This document shows, in pieces, positions 48,765 to 62,752 of a stretch of DNA of 64,000 nt. The stretch comes from Actinostola sp. cb2023. Its lineage: Eukaryota; Cnidaria; Anthozoa; Actiniaria; Actinostolidae. The stretch's first letter is position 1; every line of letters starts with the position of its first letter. The stretch spans positions 651,001 to 715,000 of the forward strand of contig JAUJYZ010000280.1 in the NCBI GenBank assembly GCA_033675265.1. The letters run 5' to 3'. The position numbers were made by a program, and so were the translations under genes. The notes below the pieces were generated by a model that did not search any database, was not told the origin of the DNA, and saw only the letters and a list, made by a program, of their open reading frames with translations.

Positions 48765-48905
48765 GCGATCATATATATATATTGCTTATATTATATTATT
48801 CATATTTATTTTTGTATTCTAATATCATTAGTTAATTGTTTTGAACAATCCAAGCGATCATTTTAAATTTTGTAAATAAGGATTTTTATCTATTTTTATC
48901 TATCA
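48765..48905 (+). mobile_element. Isolated 3' end of the TTA-associated LINE (copy 0)
   Basis: ATTGCTTATATTATATTATTC through AATCCAAGCGATCATTTTAA and AAATAAGGATTTTTATC matches the 3' UTR at 57,250-57,370. It is preceded and followed by TTA tracts and has no coding part, so it is an extreme 5' truncation or a tandemly copied tail. A shorter partial copy ending AGCGATCAT lies just before it (48,719-48,772). Confidence 0.8.
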
Positions 48906-49242
<337 letters not shown>

Positions 49243-49396
49243 ATCCCTCCACATATCTCCTGATGAGATATGTGTTCCTAAGGAGTTGGCTCACAATTAG
49301 TTAATGAATACCGCGACAATTACTAGTCAAATACAAAATTAACAGTACAATAAATGCAGTTCGCTATAGTTCATATAAGTTCTCTATGATATAATG

Positions 49397-52300
49397 TCAA
49401 TCAGTTGGGACATCATTCTCAGCAATGTCTTGGACTCGTAGTCGAGCTGCCACGGCTGCATCTCGTCTAGGCCTAAATGGTACTGCCTCAGGATTCAATG
49501 GTGGGGGTGCTGTGACAGGTGGTCTGTCGCAAGTCAGCTCCAAAGGGTACAGATGCTGAACGGGCCGCTCCATGTGTGATTTACCGGCTCGTAGTTTGGC
49601 TCCCCTTACGACTCCGTCATTACCAGTGATCAATCTTTCTATAATGCCGAGGGACCATTTTCCTCGATTCTTCTCTTCGGACTTTATGATGACAACGTCA
49701 CCAACTTTGGGGGAAGCTCCACCTGCTACATTCAAAGCACGATGTCTCTCTCGAAGTCCACGTAGGTATTCACGGGTCCATCGCTGCCACATGGCTTCTT
49801 TGCACTTGAGCAAGTGCTTGGCTCGCTTGCGTAGATCGTAGTTCTCGATATGGTGAGGATTTAACTGAGGCAGCACGTTACTGTTTGCAAACAGCAGGGT
49901 GTTTGGCGTCAACAGTGGAAACTGGATGTCGTCTTCTACGTAACTCAAGGGACGGTTATTGAGAGTGACTTCAACGTCCACCAAGACTTCTTGTAATTCC
50001 TTCCAGCGGAGCCATCCGTTACCGATGGCTTTGTTCATCGCTGCTTTCATCAGCCCAACCATTCTCTCAAATTGTCCGCCCCACCAGGGTGCGCGACTAA
50101 GATTGAACTGCCAATGTATCTGGTTGACGGACAGGTAGTCTTGCAAACGCTCATCTCGTGCCACCTTACGCATCCAGTTAGCAGCTCCAACAAAGGTGCG
50201 GCCATTATCTGAATAGATTCTGTCTGGTCTACCACGACGGGCAACGAATCGTTTGAGGCTGAGGAGACACTCGCTCGTCTCTAGGTTGGGAAGAAGGTCC
50301 AGGTACACCCCTCTCGTCAGGCTGCATGTGTACAAGAGCACGTATCCCTTTCCTTCGCGGTGCTGCGCAATTCTGTACCTCAGTGGACCTGCATAGTCAA
50401 CTCCAATCACTTGGTATGGATTCACCCCTTGCGTGCGAGTGGTTGGCAGATTCGCGGGTGGCGGAGCTGCGTACGCCATTGCTTGGTAGCGCTTACATCC
50501 ATGGCAGTTTCCACGCACTCTTTTCACCAACCGCCGCAGACGAGGTATCCAGTACTTGCTTCGGACTTTGGTCATCGTCAGACCTACTCCTCCGTGGATA
50601 GTTTGTAGATGTGCTTCCTCGACAACACGATAGGAGAAAGGGTGCGTTTCCGGTAAGTATACCGGATATTCTCCCTGTACTCGTCCGCGGCACTCTAACA
50701 ATCCCTCTTGGTTTGGTTGTAGGTTGAGTGCTTCACGGTCATTCTCTAAATCACATTCATTCTGGGCCTGGCTGGCCCAGAACAGTCTCTGATAATTTGT
50801 TTCCTCAGTAGTCAGTGGACCAGATTTCCTTGGGTTTCCTCTACTTGGGAGAGCGTTGTAGATAAACCTTCTAATCCACGACACCACGCGTACTGCCTTG
50901 TTAAGAGGATGTTTGGTTAACAAGTTAGTGATGACGTTCTCCTCCTCTACTGCTACCGATAGCACGTTACGTATTATCTTGTTCTCCGCTTTGCTTTCTG
51001 TAGTTGGTTCTGGGACGATATCCGCTGGCCAACTTTCCGTGTTGGAAAGCCACTGAGGCCCGCTCCACCACAGCTTGGCGTCAGAAAGACCCCCTCCCCT
51101 GCTGGCGAGGTCAGCTGGGTTATCTCCGGTGGGGACATGTCGCCATGTCACCCCTTGGTGGCTTTTGATCTTTCGTACACGGTTCTCCACGAACTGCTTA
51201 TATTCGCCTTGGCCCTGGATCCAATGGAGTGCCACAGTACTGTCTAGCCAGCAATGCACGGTGGAGACAGGAAACCCTTGTATGGCGGTGCTCACGTTTG
51301 TCACAAGGTTCACAGCCATGTGTCCGGCTACTAATTCGAGGCGTGGGATTGTAAGCCCCTGTTTAGATAGCCTGGACCTGGCTGCGACTAGGCCTTGATT
51401 AGTTCCCGACGGCTGCCGCAAGACTGCGTAGACACACGCTGCCACTCCGTTTGCACTTGCGTCTCCAAACGCGTGTAGCTCGATGCTCTCGATGTCGTCA
51501 CGGTAGATCGCGAGTGATCTTGGTAGCTCTACTTCCTTTGGAAGACTGCTCTCCCACTTCCGCCACATTTTAGCTAGAGGTTCAGGGAGGGGCACATCCC
51601 AACCAATCTTGTCGTCGCACACAGAGCGATAGATGATTTTACCACTGAGGGTGATGGGTGAGACCAAACCTAATGGGTCGTAAACCTTAGCTAGCTTTGC
51701 TAAGATTCCCCGTTTGGTCATCATCGTCTCCCCCTGTGGAACTTCAACGCTCAGGGTGTCTCTGTTGGTGTTCCATCCAAGTCCAAGAAGGCTGCAGTCG
51801 CCCCCTGGTGGAGTTCCAAGCTGTTGCTTTGCATAGGTGTCGTCGTCTGCTGAGGACTTCGCTGACTCTACTAGCTCTTGTGCGTTTGAGTGCCACTTGT
51901 GTAGTTTGAACCCGGCGTCCTGGAAGATAATCGTTGCCTTTTCTTTCAGTTCAAGCGCCTTACTCACTGATGTGGATCCAGATATTAAATCATCAACATA
52001 TAGCTCTCTCCTCACTTTGCGCACTACTTCGGGCTCTCTCTCCTCCCAACTGCTGAGGTGTGTCTCGATTACTCCCCCCAGCAGAAAGGGAGATGGCGCG
52101 AGTCCGAATAACGCTCTGGTAAAGCGTAATGTCTCTAGCTCTGATTGTTCGTTTCGACGCCAGTGGAAACGCATCGCATCTCTGTCACTCTCTCTTACCC
52201 GTACTTGTAGGAAGGCTTTCTGTAGATCTCCTGTAAGAGCCACCGGGTTGAACCGGCCCCTAACAAGAACGTTCCACAATTTGTTCTGCAGAGGCGGTCC

Positions 52301-53655
52301 TGCATGCAGACATTCATTTAAGGACGGTGCACTGTCGTATGCTCTCGCTGAAGCATCGTAGACAATCCTTAGCTTCGTGGATTCCGCTTCCGCCCGTACC
52401 ACTGGCTTGTGTGGGATGTAGAATTCACGTCCTACGGCGGGGATCTCTGCACTCTCGACAACTCCTGTTGCCTTTTGTTCGTCGATGATTTCTCCGTACT
52501 TCTCTGTTAATGTCTGACGCTCTAGCTTGCGTGTCAGACTAGACAGTCGGCGAAGACTACCTTCTTTGTTGTTAGGTAGTGGGCGGTGGTCACCTTTCCA
52601 TGGCAGACCAGTTTCATACCACCCCTCTTTATCACGTGTAAGTTGTTCCTTGAATTCCTCATAGACACTTCCCTGGTCGTTGGTGGGTGTATCTTGTAAC
52701 TCCAGAACATCCAGGCGGCAAAGTTCCTCATAGTCTACATGTGAGGTCTGGGTCATTAGCATTGTCGACAGATCAACAGGCTCTGTTCCTGAGGACATTA
52801 TAGTCCATCCGAATCTCGTTAACTCTCCAACAGGCTCTCCCGGTTGTCCGATCTTGGGTGGAGAGCTCACTTTTAGCTTGGCGAACTCACCAGCGCCTAG
52901 AATTAAATGCACGGGAAGCTGATCCTTTTCATCGTGATCCGCCATCTCGATTCCTTTTAAATGAGAGTATGTCTTAATCAGTTCCTCGTATTTCGGGTTG
53001 TCTAAATAGAGGAGTTCACTCTTATCAACTTTCGTAACCACTACTGACAATTTAAACTGTCCAGACAAGGCTTTGACTTCGATTGTTGACAGCTCAATTT
53101 CCTTTGTTGATACTCCAAGCAGCATTTCGATCTTTTTGACTTGGGTTTTACACTCTCGACGAGGAATTCGATTCAAAAGAGCAGCAGATGCGTAAGAACT
53201 CCCAGCTCCAGTATCAAGAAGGGCTCTACATTTAATTCCACCAGCTTCCACCACTACCACTGGATAAGTAACTCTTCGTGTAACATTATCATCGTTTCCG
53301 GTTGCAACCATCAGTTGACCTTTGTCTGACTTGTCTTGATCACAGATAGACGTGTGGTGTTTTCGTCCACATTCTTGACATTTTTTCTTACTTCTACAAT
53401 CGTTTGCTTGATGTTTTGCCCCAGTGCAATTAAAACATAGTTTCTTTCTAGCTAAGATCTTCTTTCTTTCGTCACGAGACTGTACCTTGGTACACGCAAT
53501 TCCCTTGTGTGACTCGTCGTCGCAATAGACACAGCCTCGTCCCCGTATTTCTGGTTCACCGCCTTGTACTGTGTTGACTCTTGTGTGGCGTACTACTATC
53601 CATGAGGGAGTCTCTTGAACTGGGTCATTGAGTGATATCGCGACTATCCACTCTC
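49397..53655 (-). CDS. BEL/Pao pol polyprotein (zinc knuckles, protease, RT, RNase H, integrase)
   Basis: The open frame covers 1,430 codons from 53,689; conserved reading starts around 53,655. Residue numbers count from 53,689. Three CCHC-type knuckles lie at 53-66, 85-98 and 104-116. The aspartic protease has LLDTGAGSS (157-165). Reverse transcriptase shows GDLQKAF (487-493) and the catalytic YVDD (564-567). RNase H follows with FGDASANG (Asp 743). The integrase has its HHCC domain (His 1027, His 1032, Cys 1062, Cys 1065) and the DDE triad at Asp 1098, Asp 1161 and Glu 1208 (in GGQFERM). The protein ends with a chromatin/DNA-binding-like basic tail. These domains in this order are the BEL/Pao signature. 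No internal stop is present. Expression would rely on the upstream gag frame, which is broken. Confidence 0.95.
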
Positions 53656-54620
53656 TTTGATAGCTTGCAAGAGTTTCACAAAGTCCCATTCTTGCCAGTT
53701 CTCTTCCCCACGAACCAAATCGGCTTTGATTCCTCTGAGTTTATCCAAGACAGCTCTTGCATTTCCTGACACGTCGCGTAGTTTTCCCAGTGTCTCAAGA
53801 CTTTGCACGTTGTACAACAATTTTTTGTAAAATTCATCCACTCTTTTAGGATTTGAACTTGTAATAGTAGGTAGTTCCATGATATTACTTACGTACGCGT
53901 TGACGATCTCTGATGACTTCCCATACTCTGATTTTAGAATGTTTTTGGCACGCTCGTATCCTTCGGTGCTAAACTGGGAAGCCCATCGATGTTTGCTCTC
54001 ACTTTAGGCTCTACCAATTCCTTTAAGTAGGCAAATTTAGTCACAGGAGCCAAATCCGTTGAGTCGATTTCTACGGTGAATTTGTTCCAAAACGACAGCC
54101 ATTCTTCGAATGTTCCATTGAACTTTGTGATGGTTAGTTTGGGTAGTTTGGCATAAGAAGTGGTTGCATCTCCTTGCTTACTCTGCTTTAGCTCCTCACC
54201 CTTCTTTTGGTACTCAAATTTAAGCTCTAATTGAGCACGTTCAAACTCCAGTTGTCGTTGTCTTTCCAATGCTAGTAAAGAAATTTCCTTTTCTTTGGTT
54301 GAAATACTATCATGTTGTTTACATTCCGTCAAACACTTTGCAAGATACTCGATCTCCTCGTCAACTCGCTCGAGTTTGTTATCAATCTCCTCGCTCCAAG
54401 CACAAACTTCTTCAGCCGATTGTCCACTTGCTAGTTTACCTTCTTCAATCTTCAATTTGTAATCTCCAACTTCCCTTGAAAGTGTCTCCAACGCGCTACG
54501 GTGCCGTTGAATTGTTCCTTCATTCTTCTTCTCGACGATATCTTTGATTCGTTGTTGTTTTATATCCAAAAGTTTGAGTTTGGCATCTATCTCCTTCTCT
54601 AGTTGTTCCATGGTCTCCAT
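53644..54620 (-). pseudogene. BEL/Pao gag, broken by two frameshifts
   Basis: The likely start is the ATG at 54,620 (METMEQLEKEID). Residues 1-170 are predicted coiled coil, rich in Glu, Lys and Leu heptads. The conserved LPKLTITKFNGTFEEWLSFW motif typical of BEL gag follows. The frame is lost near 53,970 and the correct reading continues in another frame (MELPTITSSNPKRVDEF at 53,880). A second break near 53,650 at a GAGAG dinucleotide run passes the reading to the pol frame. Each break is a net two-base gain (or one-base loss). In intact members gag and pol form one continuous frame, so these are lesions rather than programmed shifts. Sequencing error in the GA run is an alternative for the second. 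Confidence 0.9.
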
Positions 54621-54667
54621 GGTCCCTTCGTGGTCGCCAGTTTGTCGTGAACAGAGGTTTATGCACG
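54621..54667 (-). promoter_or_regulatory. BEL leader with primer-site-like TGGCGACC
   Basis: Between the 5' LTR and the gag ATG the minus strand reads ACAAACTGGCGACCACGAAGG. TGG directly after an ACAAAC-like LTR end is the usual primer-binding-site form. If so, the true LTR extends about 31 bases further than the region shared by both LTRs. Confidence 0.5.
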
Positions 54668-54860
54668 ACAATTCACAAGATTTAATCACAAAAGGCTCAC
54701 TACATTATTCACGGCGTCTCTTCTCTTGCACAACACTCCCTCAATCTTCTGATCTAATTTTCTGATTGGCTGATTGCCCGACACCTCTCGATCTGTCACT
54801 CGACACACTATTATTACGTTACATTATTACATAAAGTCGCAGTGGCCAATCTCCGACACA
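54668..54860 (-). repeat. BEL 5' LTR
   Basis: It begins TGTGTCGGAGATTGG and ends CTTGTGAATTGT on the minus strand. It carries the internal sequence GTCACTC/GACAGATCGAGAGG and an AATAATGTAACGTAATAATAG stretch. It directly abuts (TTA)n at 54,861. Confidence 0.9.

Positions 54861-54930
<70 letters not shown>
54861..54930. repeat. (TTA)n tract between BEL 5' LTR and the RT element
   Basis: About 22 units. Because the tract has no stop in one frame, an open frame starts inside the LTR (antisense), crosses the tract as poly-Tyr and enters the reverse-transcriptase gene. Confidence 0.95.
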
Positions 54931-54934
<4 letters not shown>

Positions 54935-57199
54935 TATTTTGGACCAGTCGACGATGACATACCAGAATCAATATACTCTGAAATAGATGGTCAGATGATT
55001 AGAGAGGCTGCTTTGAGAACAAAGGGATCAGGTGGTCCTTCTGGAGTTGATGCACTTGGTTTCAAGAGAATTCTTGCATGTAAATCCTTTAAACATTCGT
55101 CTGTAAAGCTTTGTGATGCACTAGCCACACTTACAAGGACACTATGTACTAAGTACGTTGATCCTCTGTCTATAGAACCATTGTTGGCAAGTCGCTTGAT
55201 TCCACTGGATAAAGGTGAAGGCGCAGTTAGACCAATTGGAGTGGGAGAGGTAATTAGGAGAATTATTGGAAAGTGCGTAATGAATGTAACCAAGCAGGAT
55301 GTGATTGATGTTAGTGGCTCACTACAGGTGTGTGCTGGCCAGAAATCCGGAAGTGAAGCTGCAATCCATGCAATGCATAACATATTTGAAGCAGATGATA
55401 CAGACGCCGTTCTGCTCATTGACGCCTCCAATGCCTTTAATGCATTGAATAGAGCTGCTGCATTACACAACATTAGAGTACTTTGTCCAATAATTGCAAT
55501 CTACGCAATAAATACATATAGACATCCAGCACGTTTATTTATTACAGGCGGCAAAGAACTTGAGTCTGCAGAAGGAACAACACAAGGTGACCCACTTGCT
55601 ATGGGTCTCTATGCTCTCAGCCTTCAACCACTGATTACATACTTACAGTCCATTACCAAAGCAAAGCAATGCTGGTTTGCAGATGATGCGAGTGGAGCTG
55701 GATCTATAGAGGAAATTAAGAAATGGTGGAATGCATTAAACGGGACTGGACCAGATTTGGGATATTTTCCCAATGGTAAGAAATGTTGGCTTATTGTTAA
55801 ACCGGAAAAAGAAGAAGAGAACGCAAGAGATGCCTTCAAAGAAACGGCCATCAACGTTACCACACAAGGACAGACACATCTGGGAGCAGTAGTGGGTTCA
55901 AGATCATATCTAGACGAGTATGTTAGCAAAAAGGTAGAAAACTGGGTCAATGAAATAACCAAGCTGGCTGAGTTTGCAGTATCTCAGCCTCAAGCCTGTT
56001 ATGCTGCCTTTACGTTTGGCTTGAAGCATCGATGGACATACTTTCTTCGAACACTGCCTGATATTCAGGATCTCCTAGAACCACTAGAGAACGCAATATC
56101 TCACTTGCTTATACCATCTATTACAGAGCATAATTGTAGCCAAACTGAACGAGACATCCTAGCATTACCAGTGCGAATGGGTGGCCTTGGATTTACAAAT
56201 CCCTGTCAAGAAGCAAAACAAGAGTATACAGCATCAGTTAATGTAACCACCCCGTTAGTTGAAAACATCATTTCTCAAACAAATGAATTACCAGATGAGT
56301 CCCACACAAGATCACTACAGCAAACTGTTCGAAGAGAAAAAGAAAATACACTAAAAGATAGAGTGGATCATATCAAGAAGACAGTACACCGAAAGACATC
56401 AAGAGTTTTAGACTTGGCTACAGAAAAGGGATCATCGACTTGGCTGACAGTAATTCCAGTTAAAGAAATGGCTTTTAACTTGAACAAAAGAGAGTTTAGA
56501 GATGCTATTAAACTGCGGTATGATTGGCACATAGATGGTAATCCTTCCACTTGTGTATGTGGTGAATCCTTCTCTATTGACCACGCGATGATTTGCAAAA
56601 GAGGCGGTTTCATAATCCAGCGTCATAATGAGCTGCGTGATCTTGAAGCTGAACTATTGAATATGGTCTGTAGTGACGTTGAAATTGAACCCGTCCTCCA
56701 AGATATCACCGGAGAAGAATTGAATAGAGGATCAAATAAAGCACCGGACGCACGTTTAGATATCCATGCACGTGGGTTTTGGGAAAGACAAAGATCTGCA
56801 TTCTTTGATGTTCGGGTTTGCCACCCCAATGCAGAATCTTATAAAGACCTCGATCCCCAACAGATTTACCGCATGCACGAGAACGAGAAGAAGCGTATGT
56901 ACTCGAAAAGAGTGATGGAAATTGAACAGGGAACATTCACACCATTAGTCTTTACTACAACTGGAGGGATGGGAAACGAATGTTTGAGATACCACAGTAG
57001 ACTTGCTGAGCTGATTGCTATAAAGAAAGGTGAACAATATGCAACAGTTATCTCATGGATTAGAGCCAAAGTCTCATTCTCAATATTGAGATCTGCACTG
57101 CTGTGTCTGAGAGGCTCAAGAACATTTAAGAGATTACCTTGTGACATTAAAAACATTGATTTAGATATAGAAACCACAGTAGGAGCCATCTGTAAATAA
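54931..57199 (+). CDS. Non-LTR reverse transcriptase with C-terminal restriction-like endonuclease (5'-truncated)
   Basis: The frame is open from the LTR (54,842) to 57,199. Only the part after the TTA tract is native. Numbering from 54,842: an RT entry motif [11 protein letters not shown] near residues 65-75, motif with [17 protein letters not shown], catalytic LIDASNAF (Asp 194), TTQGDPLAM (246-254) and FADD (279-282). After a helical thumb come a zinc knuckle Cys571-x-Cys573-x7-His581-x3-Cys585 followed by RHNELRD, and a restriction-like endonuclease signature PD (635-636), Asp 640, and FFDVRV (Asp 656). The order RT, knuckle, PD-D-D nuclease defines the R2/R4-type non-LTR group, which includes site-specific elements. 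N-terminal DNA-binding fingers are missing, so it is truncated at the start of RT. The surviving 750 codons have no stop. Similar genes are common in corals. The host-specific clade is not resolved. Confidence 0.85.
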
Positions 57200-57400
57200 T
57201 ATTTTTATATCTTTATTTTTTATTTATTATTTTTTTTTATATATATATATATTGCTTATATTATATTATTCATATTTATTGTTTGTATTTTAATATCATT
57301 AGTTAATTGTTATTGAACAATCCAAGCGATCATTTTAAATTTTGTAAATAAGGATTTTTATCTATTTTTCTATCTCTTATTTGTAATTTGTTTTGAGGAA
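57200..57400 (+). mobile_element. 3' UTR of the RT element (copy 1)
   Basis: It runs from the stop through (AT)n, AATCCAAGCGATCATTTTAA, TAAATAAGGATTTTTATC and TTGTAATTTGTTTTGAGGAA, ending directly in TTATTATT. Its parts recur at 48,765, 57,476 and 57,771. Confidence 0.85.
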
Positions 57401-58240
<840 letters not shown>

Positions 58241-58244
58241 TTGT

Positions 58245-59990
58245 CGGGGATTGTAGATATAAAGAAACATACACTGAAACACTTCTCGATCGGTGTATAG
58301 ATATATCGCAAACTGCCTTCCTACTAGCCTGATTATCAGCCGTCTCATAATCAGCCTATCTTCCTACGCAATTTACATTTCATGTTTTAAAAGTTTACAA
58401 CGGGATTAAGTTGTATTTTCGGAATTTAGTAACTGCTTGTGTTCTAGTACGTCATAATATACTTAACTTTGCGAAATAAATAAAATACACTGTCAAAATA
58501 TAATGCTGTCAAAATTCCTTTGACTTTCAGATAATGGCGTCCAATTTCAATTGCCATTGTTCTGGACCGACTTGCCTCGTGTTCACGTGGAAACACAAAA
58601 GCATTTTCACCTGTATGAGAGGCTTGCATTCGGTCTATTGACTAAAATAAACCGTGACCGTGAGTGCCACGCAATTCATATGTTGACAGATAAGATCTAC
58701 TCCAATATCAACAACATCAAACATTTACATCAGATAGTTTGATCTCTGTACTGCCGGATAAGAGATGTTTAATTAATTGGCGTAGTTCTCCTGGATGGTC
58801 AGGCGAAATCGCCAACATGAAATTGCCTAGATATCTGATTGGAATCTTAGCGATTATTATTATATTCTCTAAATAAAGGTGTCTGTCTATCTATCTATCT
58901 CTATTTTTTAAGGAAAAGAGATTTGATGAGTTTTGATGACGTGAATTGTGGCATCAAATGATTGATCTCATACGGTAGTATGACGACATTGAGCTAGCTA
59001 AAGACCCAACCGATGGCCTGAGGTGAAGTTTGTTATTTTTCAGTTAATAGAAACTGGGCGTATTTACCACAATCGACAAAGACTCCGCGTTATTCAAAAG
59101 TCAGATATCACTTCAGTCCTCATGTCTATAGTGAATTGAACGTTCAACCGCGAATTCGATCGGCATGATCGAAGATATGTACACCAGCACTGATAGATAT
59201 ATCAGCTAGAAGTCTATGGGTACGGTAGCTAAAGGACTATCGATGTTAATAATCTATGATTAATGTGTGTGACATGACTATTTCTGAATCAGGAATCCAA
59301 GTTATAGAACAAATTACTACCCACCAGCTGCTCCACTGACTACTACTCACTGAGTACGAACGTATGTTCGCAGTTCTACGCCCAACAAATTCAGGTACAG
59401 ACACTGATTACATTCTGATCATATGGCCTTGGTTTTATTATTACCTTCTTCAGATAATCTACGTTATTATAAAAATATAAAAATAAAAAATACCTTCCGA
59501 TGTATTTTATCATGTTCTTTGTCGCAGAATTTGTCTTTGCCGCTAGCTATTTTCAGGGCATCTGATCAGGCACTTTGTTTTTTTTATTTCTTTTCTTCAC
59601 TACACTTTCAAAACAATGGATTTTCATCAAATTATCATTTTATATATTTTTTATTACTTTTCTTCTTAACAAAATCTTATTACAAATTTGAAGTAATTTG
59701 AATTTTTCTTTTTAATTGTGTTTAAAAAAACATCATTTGTCCAGATTTGATGATTAACAACATACTCTAGATCTAGATCTAGATACCAATATTAATATTT
59801 CAGATTTTCTTCCAAATCTTGTGAACTGGATAAAACAGTTAAAAATGGAAGCGACTATAGATTGTCACTTTATGATTTATCGAATATCGTGGTATTTTTA
59901 ACAGCCAACGCCTGTAATGACTTTTATAACCGATTTTTGGTAGCCATCTTGAATGCTTGACTGATTAGAAGTAAAATGCATATTTTCTAA
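58245..59990. other. Stretch without a recognised gene
   Basis: Short frames only. A small (TCTA)n run lies near 58,885-58,905. AT-rich sequence from 59,420 to 59,760 gives a hydrophobic frame without family resemblance. Confidence 0.4.
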
Positions 59991-59999
59991 TGAGGATTT

Positions 60000-60298
60000 T
60001 ATAGGACAAGAAATAATTATCATAGCTGGAAAGTACTTGTTGAAATTAGTACAAATGTGAAGTTTGGAAAAGATCGCTTCACAAATTGCGAAGATATGAA
60101 TTTCAAAAATCGAAGTTTTATATGAAAACCTTTGGAAATTTACGCTTGGAGGCAACTAGGTTTTCATACAAAATTTCGATTTTTGAAAATTCTGATTCAT
60201 ATCTTCGCAATTTGTGAAGCGATCTTTTCCAAACTTCACATTTTTACTAATTTCAACGAGCTCTTTCCAGCTATGATAATCATTTTTTTGTCCTATGA
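60000..60298. mobile_element. 299-bp foldback MITE
   Basis: ATAGGACAAGAAATAATTATCATAGCTGG at the left pairs with CCAGCTATGATAATC...TTGTCCTAT at the right. The arms pair through GAAGATATGAATTTCAAAAATCG to a centre near 60,148. There is no coding sequence. Confidence 0.85.
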
Positions 60299-60560
60299 GT
60301 TTTGAAATTACATGCAAACCCTCATTGCTTGACAGTGATCAGCTGCTAAAATCCTTGAATGTACATTATTTACCTTCGACTGAGGGTCACACACCGCCCT
60401 CATGTGCTGTCAAACACGCAGAGAGTATTCTTTTGAAAAGGTGCAATTCAGCTGATAAAAATTTCTCACGAGATCGGAAGTGACGTCATCTATTGATATC
60501 AAGCAATGTACTTAGTTCTCAATGATATTTAAGTTGTTGGGTCTTGTCAGGCATATTTAA

Positions 60561-61697
60561 AGGGGCACTGTCACGACACGCGCATGCGCGAATCTTGGCT
60601 TCAATCTTGAAATCGTTAACCAACGCTTTCAAGAGACCCGAGGAAAATTCAAATTCAGTGTGTTAATATATCGAATGATATCATTGTAATCCTTGCACTC
60701 TAGAAGATTATACTTATTCAGTACTTAGACTGATTGTTGTTTCGTATTTGGAGGTAGTTATTTTTGGTTTGAAGTCCAATTTTATACGCTTTTTATTTAA
60801 TCGGCGAGAGCGATGGCGATGGCTTCTCATGGCGGCCGCCGGGAAGTAGTGGTTGACAACGAATGTATTCAGGCGACAGATTTATAAGTTTTGGTTTACT
60901 GGAAAGATAGAATACGGTTATACTACAGATTCTGAGTTCGCTATACTTCTCTTTAACAGCTCTGGAGTACCAAAGGAGGTAGGAAAATATTCCGAATGAC
61001 AACAACAATGTTTGACAACGCGTTCATTGACTTATTCACTCGAATTATTATGTTCTCAAAAAGAACTCAGTTGCATACATCATATCAATGTATTCCTTCG
61101 AGTTCATATGAACTGAAGCTATTGCAAACAACTGTCATATTGTATGAGTTTTTATTTCTGCGTGAGGTTTAGAAGTAGTGACACAACGACAAAGAGAACT
61201 CAGTTGAGATTGACCTTCATACTTTTCACACGGGAATTATATTGTGCAGTTCTTTTTGCACTCTTTTGTACTCTTACAATTTAAGAAAACACGAGTACCT
61301 TATACAGTAGTGACATGTACATCTTCGTTAGTCTTTTTTGAAGCAAAGAAGTAATACGGACTTGGTTTTTAGCGATGTGAAATGTGAATAACTTCATCTG
61401 AGACCTGAGTTGTCACCTCGGATTGTCTGCTATTTATCGACGTTCCTTCATCAGAAGTCGCCATAATAAGTACTTATTTCATGAAATATTTAGGTCACAC
61501 GCTGTAAAGGTTGTATATTCTGAATAACTTGGAAGCACTCTGCGAAAACTTGATCGTAAAACACTTTCACAACACAACATTGAAATTTACTAGCGCGATT
61601 CTCTTCGTAAACAGACGAGTTCGTTGACTTCTGCATATCATTAAAATCTCTGAATATCATTAAAATTGACGCATGCGCGCGTCGTGACAGTGCCCCT
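60561..61697. mobile_element. 1.14-kb TTAA element, ends AGGGGCACTGTCACGAC
   Basis: Terminal repeats of about 33 bp (AGGGGCACTGTCACGACACG and CGTCGTGACAGTGCCCCT with GCGCATGCGCG inside) are flanked by TTAA (60,557-60,560 and 61,698-61,701). The interior holds no frame above 90 codons, so it is non-autonomous. The AGGGG start and TTAA flanks are shared with the 39,010-39,490 family, suggesting the same class of transposase. Both ends carry an NRF-1-like GCGCATGCGC palindrome. Confidence 0.9.
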
Positions 61698-61827
61698 TTA
61701 AAACCTCTGTGTTCGCCATAAAGGGATATAAATGACTGTCTGTTCATTTTGAAAGGATGTGTTGTCCGCGTTCATTTTGAAAGTTGTAGAGACTGGTAGC
61801 GAGCCACATTCCAAGTAAGCTAAGGGA

Positions 61828-62116
<289 letters not shown>

Positions 62117-62191
62117 CTTTATTTAATGAGACACATTACAGTCAAAGACTGATAAACTTGTGGACCTCCCTATAAAATATACAATAAGTAA

Positions 62192-62333
62192 TGGTAATAG
62201 AACTGAGTGGAGTGCAATTTGGTCTGAAATCATACGAGTGATTACAAAATTGCACGACCGCGTAGCGGGAGTGCAATTTGTTATCACGAGTATGATTTCA
62301 GACCAAAATTGCACGACACGAAGTTCAATTACC
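62192..62333. mobile_element. Palindromic MITE, GGTAAT...GTGCAATTTGGTCTGAAATCA (copy 1)
   Basis: GGTAATAGAACTGAGTGGAGTGCAATTTGG pairs with its complement at 62,300-62,333 through ACACGAAGTTCAATTACC. The centre near 62,262 is CGACCGCGTAGCGGGAG. Outer sequence CATATTCATTTTGAAATC recurs next to copy 2. Confidence 0.85.
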
Positions 62334-62634
62334 TATTAATCATATTCATTTTGAAATCTTTTCAAATACACTCGTTATATTTAGGTGGTAAGTTGCAATA
62401 ATAAGAATAATTTTGATGCCTAAAATACAACTCTTTCATTCTAAATTACAACTTACTTTTTATGAAGAATCGTTTGAATTTAATAAAATTAGAGTTTCTG
62501 TGCGAAAATAAAAAAATAAAAAATTGGTGCAATTAATGATCCAAAATAGTGCAATTAATGATTTAATCGCACCATTTTTAGCCAATCAGATTGCAGGATT
62601 TACTAGTGATTTCAAAATGAATATGATTAATAAT

Positions 62635-62752
62635 GGTAATTGAACTGAGTGGAGTGCAATTTGGTCTGAAATCAAACGCGCGATTACAAAATCGATTTGT
62701 AATTGCAAGTTTGATTTCAGACCAAAATTGCACGACACGAAGTTTAATTACC
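62635..62752. mobile_element. Palindromic MITE (copy 2)
   Basis: Same ends (GGTAATTGAACTGAGTGG and CACGAAGTTTAATTACC) with a shorter centre. The flanks GATTTCAAAATGAATATGATTAA and TTATATCCATTTTGAAATT pair as a further outer arm. Related half-copies occur at 62,526-62,634 and 63,813-63,905. Confidence 0.85.

Noticed and set aside
50050..50244. Separate gene on the minus strand inside pol
   Set aside because: Alternative frame of the integrase region, without its own start context or homology.
49572..52361. Several plus-strand frames of 60-174 codons across the BEL element
   Set aside because: They are antisense shadows of the intact pol frame.
60793..61008. Host gene inside 60.5-61.7 kb
   Set aside because: The whole interval is bounded by TTAA and matching terminal repeats, so it belongs to a non-autonomous transposon.
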